Assembly (NCBI RefSeq): GCF_946885725.1
Contig: NZ_CAMPGZ010000042.1
Location: 1 to 23,098, forward strand
Length of the DNA: 23,098 nt
DNA from: an uncultured Nocardioides sp.
GTDB taxonomy: Bacteria; Actinomycetota; Actinomycetes; Propionibacteriales; Nocardioidaceae
Reading direction: 5' to 3'
Shown: positions 1 to 6,929 of the stretch, one piece after another
How the letters are laid out: each line of letters starts with the position of its first letter
Position numbering within the stretch: the stretch's first letter is position 1
The notes under the pieces: generated by a model
Told to the model about the DNA's origin: nothing
What the model saw: the letters and a program-made list of their open reading frames with translations, nothing else
The model's database searches: none
Made by a program: the position numbers and the translations under genes

Positions 1-61
1 CGTTGAAGAGCGTCGACTTGCCCGCGTTGGGGAGACCGACGATGCCGATGGTGAGTGCCAC
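1..61 (-). CDS. ychF: YchF family redox/ribosome-associated GTPase, N-terminal fragment
   Basis: Only the first 20 codons lie in the window and the gene continues beyond the left edge. Read on the minus strand from the GTG at 61, the peptide begins VALTIGIVGLPNAGKSTLFN. This matches the very conserved start of the YchF/OLA1 GTPases and contains the G1 P-loop GLPNAGKS. YchF is a cytoplasmic P-loop NTPase that binds ribosomes and hydrolyses ATP as well as GTP. No Shine-Dalgarno is visible. A TAGACT hexamer ends 8 nt before the GTG, so the message may be leaderless. The gene is divergent from the MDMPI gene that starts at 100. Family identity is firm; nothing can be said of the rest of the protein. 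Confidence 0.9.
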   Translation of the reverse strand, partial: MALTIGIVGLPNAGKSTLFN

Positions 62-69
62 GGGCGGCG

Positions 70-75
70 AGTCTA
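70..75 (-). promoter_or_regulatory. possible -10 box of ychF (TAGACT)
   Basis: The minus-strand hexamer TAGACT fits the actinobacterial TANNNT -10 pattern and ends 8 nt before the GTG at 61. No clear -35 is visible and no Shine-Dalgarno lies between it and the start. Confidence 0.3.
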
Positions 76-87
76 CGTTTCCGCTGC

Positions 88-93
88 AAGACT
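88..93 (+). promoter_or_regulatory. possible -10 box of the MDMPI gene (AAGACT)
   Basis: AAGACT is followed by exactly 6 nt and then the ATG at 100, with no Shine-Dalgarno between. The same spacing recurs at other genes in the window. The match to TATAAT is poor, so this is tentative. Confidence 0.25.
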
Positions 94-99
94 CCCGAC

Positions 100-693
100 A
101 TGACCTACGTCGCCGCCGCCCGCGCCGTCGCCGATCTGGTACGGCGTATCCCGCACGACGCCTGGGACGGGCCGGGGCTGGGCGAGTGGTCGATGCGCGA
201 CCTGGTGGGCCACACCAGCCGCTCGCTCGTCACCGTCATCGAGTACTTCGCCCGCCCGGTGGAGCGGGAGGAGCTCGCCGATCCCGCGGACTACTACGTC
301 GCGACCGCCCCGTTGCTGGCGGACGGCGAGGCGGTCACCGAGCGGGGCCGCCAGGCCGGCCGCGACCTCGGGGACGACCCGGTCGCACGTTTCGACGCGC
401 TGGTCGGCGAGGCCGAACGAGTCGTCGCCGCCACCGACCCCGACCTCGTCGTGCACACGATCGTCGGCGGCATGCGGGTCGCGTCGTACCTCCCGACCCG
501 GACCTTCGAGCTCGTCGTGCACGGGATGGACATCGCCCACGCAGCCGGTCTCGACGTCGACCTGCCACCTGAAGCGATGGAAGAGGCCACCGTGCTAGCG
601 GCGCGGGTCGCCGTCCGCACCGGGCGCGGGCAGGACGTCCTCCTGGCACTCACCGGCCGCGGGGAGCTCGGCGCGGGCTTCTCGGTCGTCTAG
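100..693 (+). CDS. maleylpyruvate isomerase-like mycothiol-dependent family protein (MDMPI/DinB fold)
   Basis: A 197-residue soluble protein of the MDMPI/DinB four-helix family. Characterised members use mycothiol, the actinobacterial thiol, for isomerisation or transferase reactions, but most paralogues have no known substrate. The motif GEWSMRDLVGH (residues 28-38, with His38) and the later RTFELVVHGMDIA (R134, E137, H141, D144) supply the usual metal-binding His and Glu/Asp positions. The frame stays open upstream to 55, but that extension would overlap the ychF start codon. The ATG at 100 gives a normal N-terminus (MTYVAAARAVADLV). The stop codon shares the bases CTAG with the stop of the convergent helicase. 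The family call is good; the substrate is unknown. Confidence 0.8.
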   Translation: MTYVAAARAVADLVRRIPHDAWDGPGLGEWSMRDLVGHTSRSLVTVIEYFARPVEREELADPADYYVATAPLLADGEAVTERGRQAGRDLGDDPVARFDALVGEAERVVAATDPDLVVHTIVGGMRVASYLPTRTFELVVHGMDIAHAAGLDVDLPPEAMEEATVLAARVAVRTGRGQDVLLALTGRGELGAGFSVV

Positions 694-3206
694 AGCCGGA
701 CCAGCCGCACGTCGCGCAGCACCAGCTCGCCCTCCTCGTCGGAGGCGGCCAGGTCGACGGTCGCCGTCACCCGCCAGTCGTGGTGCCCCTCGGGGTCGTC
801 CAGGATCTGCGCGACGTCCCACGTCAGCGTGGTCTCCTCGACCAGGAACAGCCCCGGCCCGCGCGCGTCGGGCCCGGTGCCGATGTCGGCGTGCTCGGCG
901 AAGTAGTCGTCGAGCGCCGCCCAGGCCTCCTCGCCGTCGAGCTCCACCAGCTCGTCCACCCGGCGCAGCGCCGCGAGCTCCACGCGCCGGAACATCGCGT
1001 TGCGCACGAGCACCGTGAAGGCTCGCTTGTTCGCGGTTATCCGCTCGGGCTCGGGCGGCCGCAGCGGGTCCGGCTCCACCGGCGCGACGGTCGGATCGGT
1101 GAGCTGCTCCCACTCGTCGAGCAGCGACGAGTCCGTCTGCCGCACCACGGCACCGAGCCACTCCACGATGTCGTCGAGCTCGTCGGTGCGCACCCGGTCC
1201 GGCACGGTCTGCCGCAGCGCGCGGTAGGCGTCGGAGAGGTAGCGCAGCAGCAGCCCCTCGGAACGCGACAGCCCGTAGGCGGCGACGTACTCCTGGAACG
1301 TCATCGCCTGCTCCCACATGTCGCGCACCACCGACTTCGGCGACACGGGCGTATCGAGGATCCACGGGTGCGTGCGCGCGTACATCTCGTACGTCGCCGT
1401 CAGCAGCTCCTCGAGCGGCTTCGGCCACGTCACGTCGTCGAGCAGCTCCATCCGCTCGTCGTACTCGACCCCGTCGGCCTTCATCTCCGCCACGGCCTCG
1501 CCGCGCGCCTTGAACTGCTGCGCCAGCAGCACCTGCCGAGGGTCGTCGAGGGTGGCCTCGATCACGGAGACGACATCGAGCGCGTACGTCGGCGCCTCGG
1601 GATCGAGGGTGTCGAACGTCGCGAGGGCGTACGTCGACAGGGCCTGGTTGAGCGCGAGCCGGTCGCCGACGTCCTCGACCACGCGGCATCCGCTCTCGTC
1701 CTGCTCGACCACGCCGGCGGTCAGCAGCGAGCGGTACTGCGCCACCGCGCGCCGCACCAGCCGCACCTGCGACCGGCCGTCCTCGTGGTTGTCGCGCAGC
1801 AGGTGCCGCAGCGCGGCGAACGCGTCGTCCTCGCGCTGCAGCACGTTGAGCAGCATCGCGTGCGTGATGCGCATCCGGGACACCAGCGGCTCCGGCTCGG
1901 CAGCGACCAGCCGTTCGAACGTCGCCTTGCTCCAGGTGACCTGGCCCTCCGGCGGCTTCTTGCGCTGCACCTTCCGCAGCTTCTTCGGGTCGTCGCCGGC
2001 CTTCGCCAGCGCGCGGGCGTTCTCCACGATGTGGTCCGGCGCCTGCACCACGACGTGCCCGGAGGTGTCGTAGCCGGCCCGCCCGGCGCGGCCGGCGATC
2101 TGGTGGAACTCGCGGGCCTTCAGGACCCGCTGCCGTCGGCCGTCGTACTTGGTCAGCGCGGTCAGCACCACGGTCCGGATCGGCACGTTGATCCCGACGC
2201 CGAGGGTGTCGGTGCCGCAGATGACCTTGAGCAGCCCGGCCTGGGCGAGCGTCTCCACGAGCCGGCGGTACTTCGGCAGCATCCCCGCGTGGTGCACGCC
2301 GATCCCGTGCTTTACAAGCCGGGACAGCGTCTTGCCGAAGCCGGTGCCGAACCGGAACCCGCCGATCAGCTCCGCGATCTTGTCCCGTTGCTCGCGCGAG
2401 GCGACGTTGATCGACGTGAGCGCCTGCGCGCGCTCCAGCGCCGCGGCCTGGGTGAAGTGCACGACGTACACCGGCGACTGGTTCGTCGTCAGCAGCTCCT
2501 CGAGCGTCTCGTGCAGCGGTGTCTCGGCCCACTCGAAGGTCAGCGGCACCGGTCGCTCCATCGACGAGACGACCGCGGTCTCCCGTCCGGTACGGCGGGT
2601 CAGGTCGTCGCGGAAGAACGACACGTCGCCGAGCGTGGCGGACATGAGCAGGAACTGCGCCTGCGGGAGCTCGAGCAGCGGCACCTGCCACGCCCAGCCG
2701 CGGTCCGGCTCGGCGTAGAAGTGGAACTCGTCCATCACGACCTGGCCGACGTCGGCGGCGGCGCCCTCGCGCAGCGCGACGTTGGCCAGGATCTCCGCGG
2801 TGCAGCAGATGATCGGCGCGTCCCGGTTGACCGAGGCGTCGCCGGTGAGCATCCCGACATTCTCCGGTCCGAACACGTCGCACAGCGCGAAGAACTTCTC
2901 GCTGACCAGCGCCTTGATCGGCGCGGTGTAGAAGGTGCGCTCCCCGCGGGCCAGTGCCGTCGCGTGCGCGGCCAGCGCGACAAGGCTCTTCCCCGACCCG
3001 GTGGGCGTCGACAGGATCACGTTGCTGCCGGTGAGGATCTCGACGAACGCCTCGTCCTGCGCCGGGTACAGCTCGATGCCCTGCTCCGCGGCCCACTCGA
3101 CCACGGCGTCGTACACGGCGTCGGTGTCGAGGTCGGTGTCGAGAGCGGTCGCACCGCCGCTGACGGGCGGGCCGGACGGGCCGGGCAGGCGGTCGGTGAG
3201 GGTCAT
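690..3206 (-). CDS. Ski2-like DEAD/DEAH-box RNA helicase with DUF3516-type C-terminus
   Basis: An 838-residue helicase. Visible motifs are Walker A TPTGSGKS (67-74), motif II DEFH (159-162), motif III SAT (189-191), the HHAGMLPKYRR block (305-315), the GTDTLGVGINVP block (331-342) and motif VI QIAGRAGRAG (369-378). The DEFH box and the GRAGR form place it with the Ski2/Mtr4-like superfamily 2 helicases, which unwind RNA for processing or decay. The C-terminal half (about 400-838) lacks helicase motifs and fits the DUF3516 region of actinobacterial helicases. The start is the ATG at 3206, giving MTLTDRLPG; the open frame upstream to 3425 runs into the SnoaL-like gene and is not protein-like. 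The start codon lies in a 9-bp inverted repeat and overlaps a mini-ORF stop. The RNA target is unknown. Confidence 0.88.
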   Translation of the reverse strand: MTLTDRLPGPSGPPVSGGATALDTDLDTDAVYDAVVEWAAEQGIELYPAQDEAFVEILTGSNVILSTPTGSGKSLVALAAHATALARGERTFYTAPIKALVSEKFFALCDVFGPENVGMLTGDASVNRDAPIICCTAEILANVALREGAAADVGQVVMDEFHFYAEPDRGWAWQVPLLELPQAQFLLMSATLGDVSFFRDDLTRRTGRETAVVSSMERPVPLTFEWAETPLHETLEELLTTNQSPVYVVHFTQAAALERAQALTSINVASREQRDKIAELIGGFRFGTGFGKTLSRLVKHGIGVHHAGMLPKYRRLVETLAQAGLLKVICGTDTLGVGINVPIRTVVLTALTKYDGRRQRVLKAREFHQIAGRAGRAGYDTSGHVVVQAPDHIVENARALAKAGDDPKKLRKVQRKKPPEGQVTWSKATFERLVAAEPEPLVSRMRITHAMLLNVLQREDDAFAALRHLLRDNHEDGRSQVRLVRRAVAQYRSLLTAGVVEQDESGCRVVEDVGDRLALNQALSTYALATFDTLDPEAPTYALDVVSVIEATLDDPRQVLLAQQFKARGEAVAEMKADGVEYDERMELLDDVTWPKPLEELLTATYEMYARTHPWILDTPVSPKSVVRDMWEQAMTFQEYVAAYGLSRSEGLLLRYLSDAYRALRQTVPDRVRTDELDDIVEWLGAVVRQTDSSLLDEWEQLTDPTVAPVEPDPLRPPEPERITANKRAFTVLVRNAMFRRVELAALRRVDELVELDGEEAWAALDDYFAEHADIGTGPDARGPGLFLVEETTLTWDVAQILDDPEGHHDWRVTATVDLAASDEEGELVLRDVRLVRL

Positions 3207-3228
3207 CAGGGAGCCATCGTCCCTGATG
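3204..3228 (-). promoter_or_regulatory. hairpin over the helicase start codon, with 3-codon mini-ORF
   Basis: A perfect 9-bp inverted repeat, CATCAGGGA (3204-3212) and TCCCTGATG (3220-3228), has a 7-nt loop. On the mRNA the helicase ATG forms the last three bases of the 3' arm, and the only Shine-Dalgarno-like purine run (AGGGA) lies in the 5' arm. The loop holds another ATG that opens ATG-GCT-CCC-TGA, whose stop overlaps the helicase ATG as TGATG. This could restrain or couple translation initiation. The structure is seen; the role is inference. Confidence 0.4.
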
Positions 3229-3245
3229 CACCGCCGGGACGAACG

Positions 3246-3282
3246 CGGCGACCCCGAGCGGGTGCCGTCCGCGGGGTCGCCG
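3246..3282 (-). terminator. probable terminator of the SnoaL-like gene
   Basis: Arms CGGCGACCCCG (3246-3256) and CGGGGTCGCCG (3272-3282) form a perfect 11-bp stem with a 15-nt loop. It lies 23 nt past the stop of the minus-strand SnoaL-like gene. There is no U-run, as is common in high-GC actinobacteria. It could also insulate the helicase promoter downstream. Confidence 0.5.
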
Positions 3283-3304
3283 TGCGGTCTGTCTACCGCT
3301 GTGT

Positions 3305-3748
3305 CTACTGCTGCGAGGTGGCGGTCTGCTCCGGGAGCAGCCCGAGCTGCGCCATCAAGGACCCGGTGTCGAAGTAGCTGCGCTGCCGGACGATCTTCCC
3401 GTCCTTGAACTCGATGACGTCGCACAGGTGCAGCGTCGTGGACCTGCCCGTGGGCGGGATGTCGCCCATCGAGGTCGCCAGCGTCCCGGTGTGGGTCCCG
3501 CGCCCGGTGAACTCCACGATCACGGTGTCGCCGTCCGCGTGGATGTGGTCGACCGTCACCTTGGCGTCCGGATAGCCGGTCGCCCAGTTCTCGTTGAACC
3601 GACGTGCCCCGTCGTACCCGCGGTACACGTCGCCCGTCCCGACGACCACGAGCTCGGACTCGTCGGTCACGTAGTTCGCGATGTCGTCGAACGCGCGCTC
3701 GTTGAAGATCTCGTAGAAGCGCCGCGCGATGGAAACGTTGTCTGCCAT
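3305..3748 (-). CDS. SnoaL-like / NTF2-superfamily protein
   Basis: A 147-residue single-domain protein. Its start (MADNVSIARRFYEIFNERAFD), central block (YRGYDGARRFNENWATGYPDAKVTV as a region) and end (DVIEFKDGKIVRQRSYFDTGSLMAQLG as a region) follow the SnoaL/ester-cyclase branch of the NTF2-like alpha+beta cone fold. Members include polyketide cyclases and many small isomerase- or hydratase-like proteins of unknown substrate. The ATG at 3748 is preceded by GGAGG with a 5-nt spacer, which supports this start. It has no polyketide neighbours, so a cyclase role is not implied. A strong hairpin follows its stop. The fold assignment is confident; the function is not known. Confidence 0.8.
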   Translation of the reverse strand: MADNVSIARRFYEIFNERAFDDIANYVTDESELVVVGTGDVYRGYDGARRFNENWATGYPDAKVTVDHIHADGDTVIVEFTGRGTHTGTLATSMGDIPPTGRSTTLHLCDVIEFKDGKIVRQRSYFDTGSLMAQLGLLPEQTATSQQ

Positions 3749-3917
3749 GTGAGCCTCCGCTCCGGCACCCGCCCTCCCGAAACTAGGCGGGCGCGAACAA
3801 ACCGGCCATAGCGTGTTTGGGCCCTTGTCTCCGCGGCAACTTTCACTTCACCAGACCTCAGTCGACAGATCGACCCCAGCAGGTCTCGAGCCCAGTCGAA
3901 TTCGCGGAGGAGTCACG

Positions 3918-4145
3918 GTGTTCCCGTCCCGTTTCATGCCGTGCCCGGAGTGCGGCGGCAGCGTCGAGCGCGCCGAGCAGTCCGTCCACTCGTGCGACCC
4001 CGAGCGCCGTCTCGACTACCGCATGCACCTGCTCCGCGAGGAGATCGCCGGGTTCGAGAACCAGTTCCGGCGCTTCGCCGACAGTCGCGACGGCCGGTTC
4101 GAGGCCTGGGTCGCCTCCCGCAAGGTGCGCTCCCGCCGCAGCTGA
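3918..4145 (+). CDS. small zinc-ribbon-like hypothetical protein
   Basis: A 75-residue basic protein. The N-terminus has CPECGG (Cys9, Cys12) and then HSCD (His24, Cys26), a plausible four-ligand zinc knuckle. The rest (about 31-75) is a charged helical segment (RLDYRMHLLREEIAGFENQF) with a basic tail (SRKVRSRRS). I chose the GTG at 3918 because GGAGG (3906-3910) sits 7 nt before it. An internal ATG at 3936 would give MPCPECGG but has no ribosome-binding site, and the longer upstream frame shows no site either. I do not recognise a named family. The zinc ligands and basic tail would suit nucleic-acid or protein binding, which is inference. It lies 65 nt before xthA. Confidence 0.65.
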   Translation: MFPSRFMPCPECGGSVERAEQSVHSCDPERRLDYRMHLLREEIAGFENQFRRFADSRDGRFEAWVASRKVRSRRS

Positions 4146-4146
4146 G

Positions 4147-4164
4147 CGACCGTCCGGGCGGTCG
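4147..4164 (+). terminator. possible terminator after the zinc-ribbon gene
   Basis: CGACCG (4147-4152) and CGGTCG (4159-4164) form a 6-bp stem with a 6-nt loop immediately after the stop codon. The stem is short and has no U-run, so support is modest. Confidence 0.3.
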
Positions 4165-4198
4165 AGTCCGTCGAGACCACGCCTCCGGAGCGTCTGCC

Positions 4199-4204
4199 TA
4201 GAGT
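4199..4204 (+). promoter_or_regulatory. -10 box of xthA (TAGAGT), leaderless arrangement
   Basis: TAGAGT matches TANNNT and is followed by exactly 6 nt and then the GTG start of xthA, with no Shine-Dalgarno. The identical hexamer and spacing precede glpX. Transcription would begin at or next to the start codon. Confidence 0.5.
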
Positions 4205-4210
4205 GACCGC

Positions 4211-4987
4211 GTGCGCATCGCCACCTGGAACGTCAACTCCGTACGCTCCCGCATCGCCCGCGTCGAGGCCCTGGTCGAGCGCCACGACATCGACGTGCTC
4301 GCCCTCCAGGAGACCAAGGCACGCGACGACCAGTGGCCGCTGATGGGCCTCCAGGCGATGGGGTACGACGTCGCCACGCTCGGCTTCAACCAGTGGAACG
4401 GCGTCGCTCTCGTGTCGCGGGTCGGGCTCGAGGACGTCGAGCGCGGCTTCCCCGGGATGCCGCAGTGGGGTGAGCCGCTCGCCGACGAGGCCCGCGCGAT
4501 CGGCGCCACCTGCGGCGGCGTCCGCGTCTGGTCGCTCTACGTCCCCAACGGCCGCAAGATCGACGACCCGCACTACTTCTACAAGCTCGACTGGCTCGCC
4601 CGGCTGCGCGAGGCGGCCAAGCCCTGGCTCGACCACGACACCGCGCTCGTCGGCGACTGGAACATCGCGCCCCTCGACGAAGACGTCTTCGACATGGCGG
4701 CGTACGCCAAGGACACCCACGTCACCCCGCCCGAGCGCGAGGCTTTCCGGGCGTTCCTCGACGACGGGTACGTCGACGTCGTACGCCCGCACACGCCCGG
4801 CCCCGGCGTCTTCACCTACTGGGACTACTACCGCCAGCGGTTCGAGCGGAACCGCGGCATGCGCATCGACTTCGTCCTCGGCTCGCCCTCGCTGGCCGGG
4901 CGCGTCACGCACGCGTTCATCGACAAGGAGGAACGCGCCGGGCAGGGCGCCAGCGACCACGCCCCGGTGATCGTCGAGCTGGACTGA
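4211..4987 (+). CDS. xthA: exodeoxyribonuclease III (AP endonuclease, EEP family)
   Basis: A 258-residue EEP-fold nuclease that cuts DNA 5' to abasic sites and degrades duplex DNA 3' to 5' in base excision repair. Catalytic motifs are in order: TWNVNS (Asn7), LQETK (Glu34 metal ligand), YVPNG (Tyr110, Asn113), GDWN (Asp149, Asn151), RIDFV (Asp220) and SDHAPV (Asp249, His250). Length is normal for the family. The start is the GTG at 4211, giving VRIATWNVNSVRSR, the canonical N-terminus with no extra residues. No Shine-Dalgarno is present, but TAGAGT lies 6 nt upstream, so the message is probably leaderless. It is followed 58 nt later by rmuC on the same strand. The identity is secure. Confidence 0.95.
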   Translation: MRIATWNVNSVRSRIARVEALVERHDIDVLALQETKARDDQWPLMGLQAMGYDVATLGFNQWNGVALVSRVGLEDVERGFPGMPQWGEPLADEARAIGATCGGVRVWSLYVPNGRKIDDPHYFYKLDWLARLREAAKPWLDHDTALVGDWNIAPLDEDVFDMAAYAKDTHVTPPEREAFRAFLDDGYVDVVRPHTPGPGVFTYWDYYRQRFERNRGMRIDFVLGSPSLAGRVTHAFIDKEERAGQGASDHAPVIVELD

Positions 4988-5033
4988 CCGGGCCGACAAG
5001 CCCGACCTCCCCGATCCTGTCGGCGGGCTCCGC

Positions 5034-5039
5034 CATCCT
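5034..5039 (+). promoter_or_regulatory. possible -10 box of rmuC (CATCCT)
   Basis: CATCCT is followed by 6 nt and then the ATG of rmuC at 5046, the same geometry as the xthA and glpX starts. The hexamer keeps only the A2 and T6 of TANNNT, so confidence is low. Confidence 0.25.
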
Positions 5040-5045
5040 CGGGGC

Positions 5046-6245
5046 ATGGACATCGGTACGACGCTCTCGCTGCTGGTCATGCTGCTCGCCGGACTGGCGA
5101 TCGGGATCGGCGCGGGCTGGCTGCTGGCGCGCTCACGCGCCACCGGTCACGACGCGGCCGTGGCCCGGCGGGAGATCGAGGCGCGCGCCGCTGACCACGC
5201 CGTCGTCCGCGAGGGGCTCGACCGGCTCCACGACCGGATGCGCGACCTCGAGCACCACCGGGTGTCCTGGCAGAGCCAGCTCAAGGAGCAGGTCGAGAAG
5301 ATGCGGCTGTCCACCGAGTCGCTGCGCCGCGAGACCGCGTCGCTGGCCACCGCGCTGCGCCGGCCGCAGGTGCGGGGCCGCTGGGGCGAGCTCCACCTGC
5401 GCCGCGCCGTCGAGCTCGCGGGGCTCGTCGCGCGCTGCGACTTCGATGAGCAGGTCACCCTCCGCCACGACGCCGCGACCGGCACCGGGCCGGGTGGTGC
5501 CGCGCTGCGCCCCGACATGGTCGTCCACCTCGCCGGCGGCAAGCAGGTCGTGGTCGACGCCAAGGTCCCGCTCGACGCCTTCCTCGACGCCACGTCGGCC
5601 GACGATGAGGACGAGCAGCTCGCCCACCTGCGCCGCCACGCCCGTCAGCTGCGCCAGCACGTCGACACGCTCGGCGGCAAGGCCTACTGGCGCGCGCTGC
5701 CGGCGACGCCGGAATTCGTGGTGCTGTTCGTGCCGGGCGAGTCGTTCCTGTCCGCGGCGCTCGAGAGCGACCCCGAGCTGCTCGAGTACGCCGCGGCGCG
5801 CCAGGTCGTCCTAGCGACGCCGACCACGCTGATCGCGCTGCTGCGCACGATCGCGCACGCCTGGACCCAGGAGACGCTGGCCGACAAGGTCCGCGAGATC
5901 CACCTGCTCGGCCGCGAGCTCCACGAGCGCCTGGCGACCATGGGCGACCACCTCGACAAGGTCGGCCGATCGCTGACCGCGGCCGTCGGTGCCTACAACC
6001 GCGCGGTCGGGTCGCTCGAGTCGCGCGTGCTCGTCACGGCTCGTCGCTTCAGCGAGCTCGAGGTCACGCAGGACGCGCTGCCGGCCCCCGAGCCGGTCAC
6101 CGACGCACCGCGACAGCTCAGTGCCGCCGAGCTCCTCGACGCGGTCGCCGAGGAGCGAACGGAGCTGCCGGACGCCTCACCCGACACCCCGACCGGCACT
6201 TCCGCCGGGTCGTCGGAGCGCCAAGAACCACGGTGGACGGCCTGA
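5046..6245 (+). CDS. rmuC: DNA recombination protein RmuC
   Basis: A 399-residue RmuC-family protein. An N-terminal membrane segment (about 5-28, LLVMLLAGLAIGIGAGWLLA) leads into a charged helical, probably coiled-coil region (35-105). The RmuC nuclease-like core follows: GRWGE (111-115), FDEQV (133-137), RPDMVVHLAGGKQVVVDAK (155-173) with Asp171 and Lys173 in a PD-(D/E)xK-like position, and VPGESFLSAAL (229-239). RmuC proteins are linked to limiting recombination at inverted repeats. The C-terminus beyond about 345 is low-complexity and probably disordered. The ATG at 5046 fits the membrane anchor and has only a weak GGGG upstream. It sits among other DNA-processing genes (xthA, xseAB). Confidence 0.92.
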   Translation: MDIGTTLSLLVMLLAGLAIGIGAGWLLARSRATGHDAAVARREIEARAADHAVVREGLDRLHDRMRDLEHHRVSWQSQLKEQVEKMRLSTESLRRETASLATALRRPQVRGRWGELHLRRAVELAGLVARCDFDEQVTLRHDAATGTGPGGAALRPDMVVHLAGGKQVVVDAKVPLDAFLDATSADDEDEQLAHLRRHARQLRQHVDTLGGKAYWRALPATPEFVVLFVPGESFLSAALESDPELLEYAAARQVVLATPTTLIALLRTIAHAWTQETLADKVREIHLLGRELHERLATMGDHLDKVGRSLTAAVGAYNRAVGSLESRVLVTARRFSELEVTQDALPAPEPVTDAPRQLSAAELLDAVAEERTELPDASPDTPTGTSAGSSERQEPRWTA

Positions 6246-6298
6246 GGGACGGCCCCGGCCCACCGGCGCGTCGCCGACCACCGGGACGGCCACACCCC

Positions 6299-6304
6299 TA
6301 CCGT
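6299..6304 (+). promoter_or_regulatory. -10 box of the DUF6542 gene (TACCGT)
   Basis: TACCGT fits TANNNT and is followed by 7 nt and then GTG at 6312. The alternative GTG at 6303 lies inside this hexamer, which favours the later start. No Shine-Dalgarno is visible. Confidence 0.4.
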
Positions 6305-6311
6305 GGGCAGC

Positions 6312-6896
6312 GTGAGCAGCTCGCGCACACCTCGGAGGCGGACCCTCTGGGAGGAAGGGCGCCACCCCGGCCGCCTGATCCGCACCGTGTCCGCCGTTGT
6401 GCTGCTGTCGGTCGCCCTCGTCGAGGCGTCGGCCGGCGAGAACCTCGGCCTGGTCTTCGACGGCACGTTCGTCGTCGTCTGCGTCGCCGCCGCACTGCTC
6501 GTCAGGCATCGCGACTTCTTCGGCGTCGGCGTACTCCCGCCTTTGAGCATGCTGGCGATCGTCGCGATCCTCGCGGCGTTCGACCGCACCGCCGTCGCCG
6601 ACGCCACGGACGGCTTCGGGCAGGCGACGGTGTCCGGACTCGCGCACCACGCCGGTGCGCTGGTGGTCGGCTACGCCCTCACGCTCGGGCTGCTCGCGCT
6701 GCGCCAGGTGGCGCAGCGCAACGCCGGCGCGATCCGCCAGGGTGCGCGACCCCCTCGTTCGGGCGCTGCGCGACCCACGACGCCGCACCGGCCGTCGCGG
6801 CCGTCCTCACGTCCGGGTCGGGTCGCGGACGGCGAGCGCGACGCACGCGTGCCCGAGCAGCGTCGCGCGGCGGCCTCCGGTCGCCGGGTCGGCTGA
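6312..6896 (+). CDS. DUF6542-type four-helix membrane protein
   Basis: A 194-residue protein with a basic N-terminus, four hydrophobic segments and a long Arg/Pro-rich cytoplasmic-type tail. The segments are around residues 22-38 (TVSAVVLLSVALVEASA), 44-64 (LGLVFDGTFVVVCVAAALLV), 70-90 (VGVLPPLSMLAIVAILAAF) and 106-130 (HHAGALVVGYALTLGLLALR). This layout and its position near ispH and xseA match the actinobacterial DUF6542 proteins, whose function is unknown. I chose the GTG at 6312 because a TACCGT -10 box lies 7 nt upstream; the GTG at 6303 overlaps that box. The tail from about 140 is low complexity and rich in Arg, Pro and Ser. The topology is well supported, the family name less so. Confidence 0.65.
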   Translation: MSSSRTPRRRTLWEEGRHPGRLIRTVSAVVLLSVALVEASAGENLGLVFDGTFVVVCVAAALLVRHRDFFGVGVLPPLSMLAIVAILAAFDRTAVADATDGFGQATVSGLAHHAGALVVGYALTLGLLALRQVAQRNAGAIRQGARPPRSGAARPTTPHRPSRPSSRPGRVADGERDARVPEQRRAAASGRRVG

Positions 6897-6900
6897 CCCG
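6885..6900 (+). terminator. possible terminator overlapping the DUF6542 stop codon
   Basis: CGGGTC (6885-6890) and GACCCG (6895-6900) form a 6-bp stem with a GGCT tetraloop, spanning the stop codon at 6894-6896. It lies between convergent genes and could act in either direction. It has no U-run. Confidence 0.3.
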
Positions 6901-6929
6901 ACCCGACTGACCACCAGACCCGAGGGCTG

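Noticed and set aside
780..3377. 865-codon open frame antisense to the DUF3516 helicase
   Set aside because: Its product is rich in Arg, Gly, Val, His and Leu without domain motifs, while the opposite strand encodes all helicase motifs. Long antisense frames are expected in high-GC coding DNA.
3207..3425. Longer N-terminus for the DUF3516 helicase
   Set aside because: It would overlap the SnoaL-like coding region and a terminator hairpin, and the residues are not protein-like.
4992..5024. GCCGACA/TGTCGGC repeat between xthA and rmuC as a terminator
   Set aside because: The stem is 7 bp with a loop of about 19 nt and no U-run; this is too weak in GC-rich DNA to call.
6246..6291. Direct repeat GGGACGGCC (6246-6254 and 6283-6291)
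   Set aside because: Two 9-bp GC-rich copies in a short gap are expected by chance, and no third copy or known site pattern is present.
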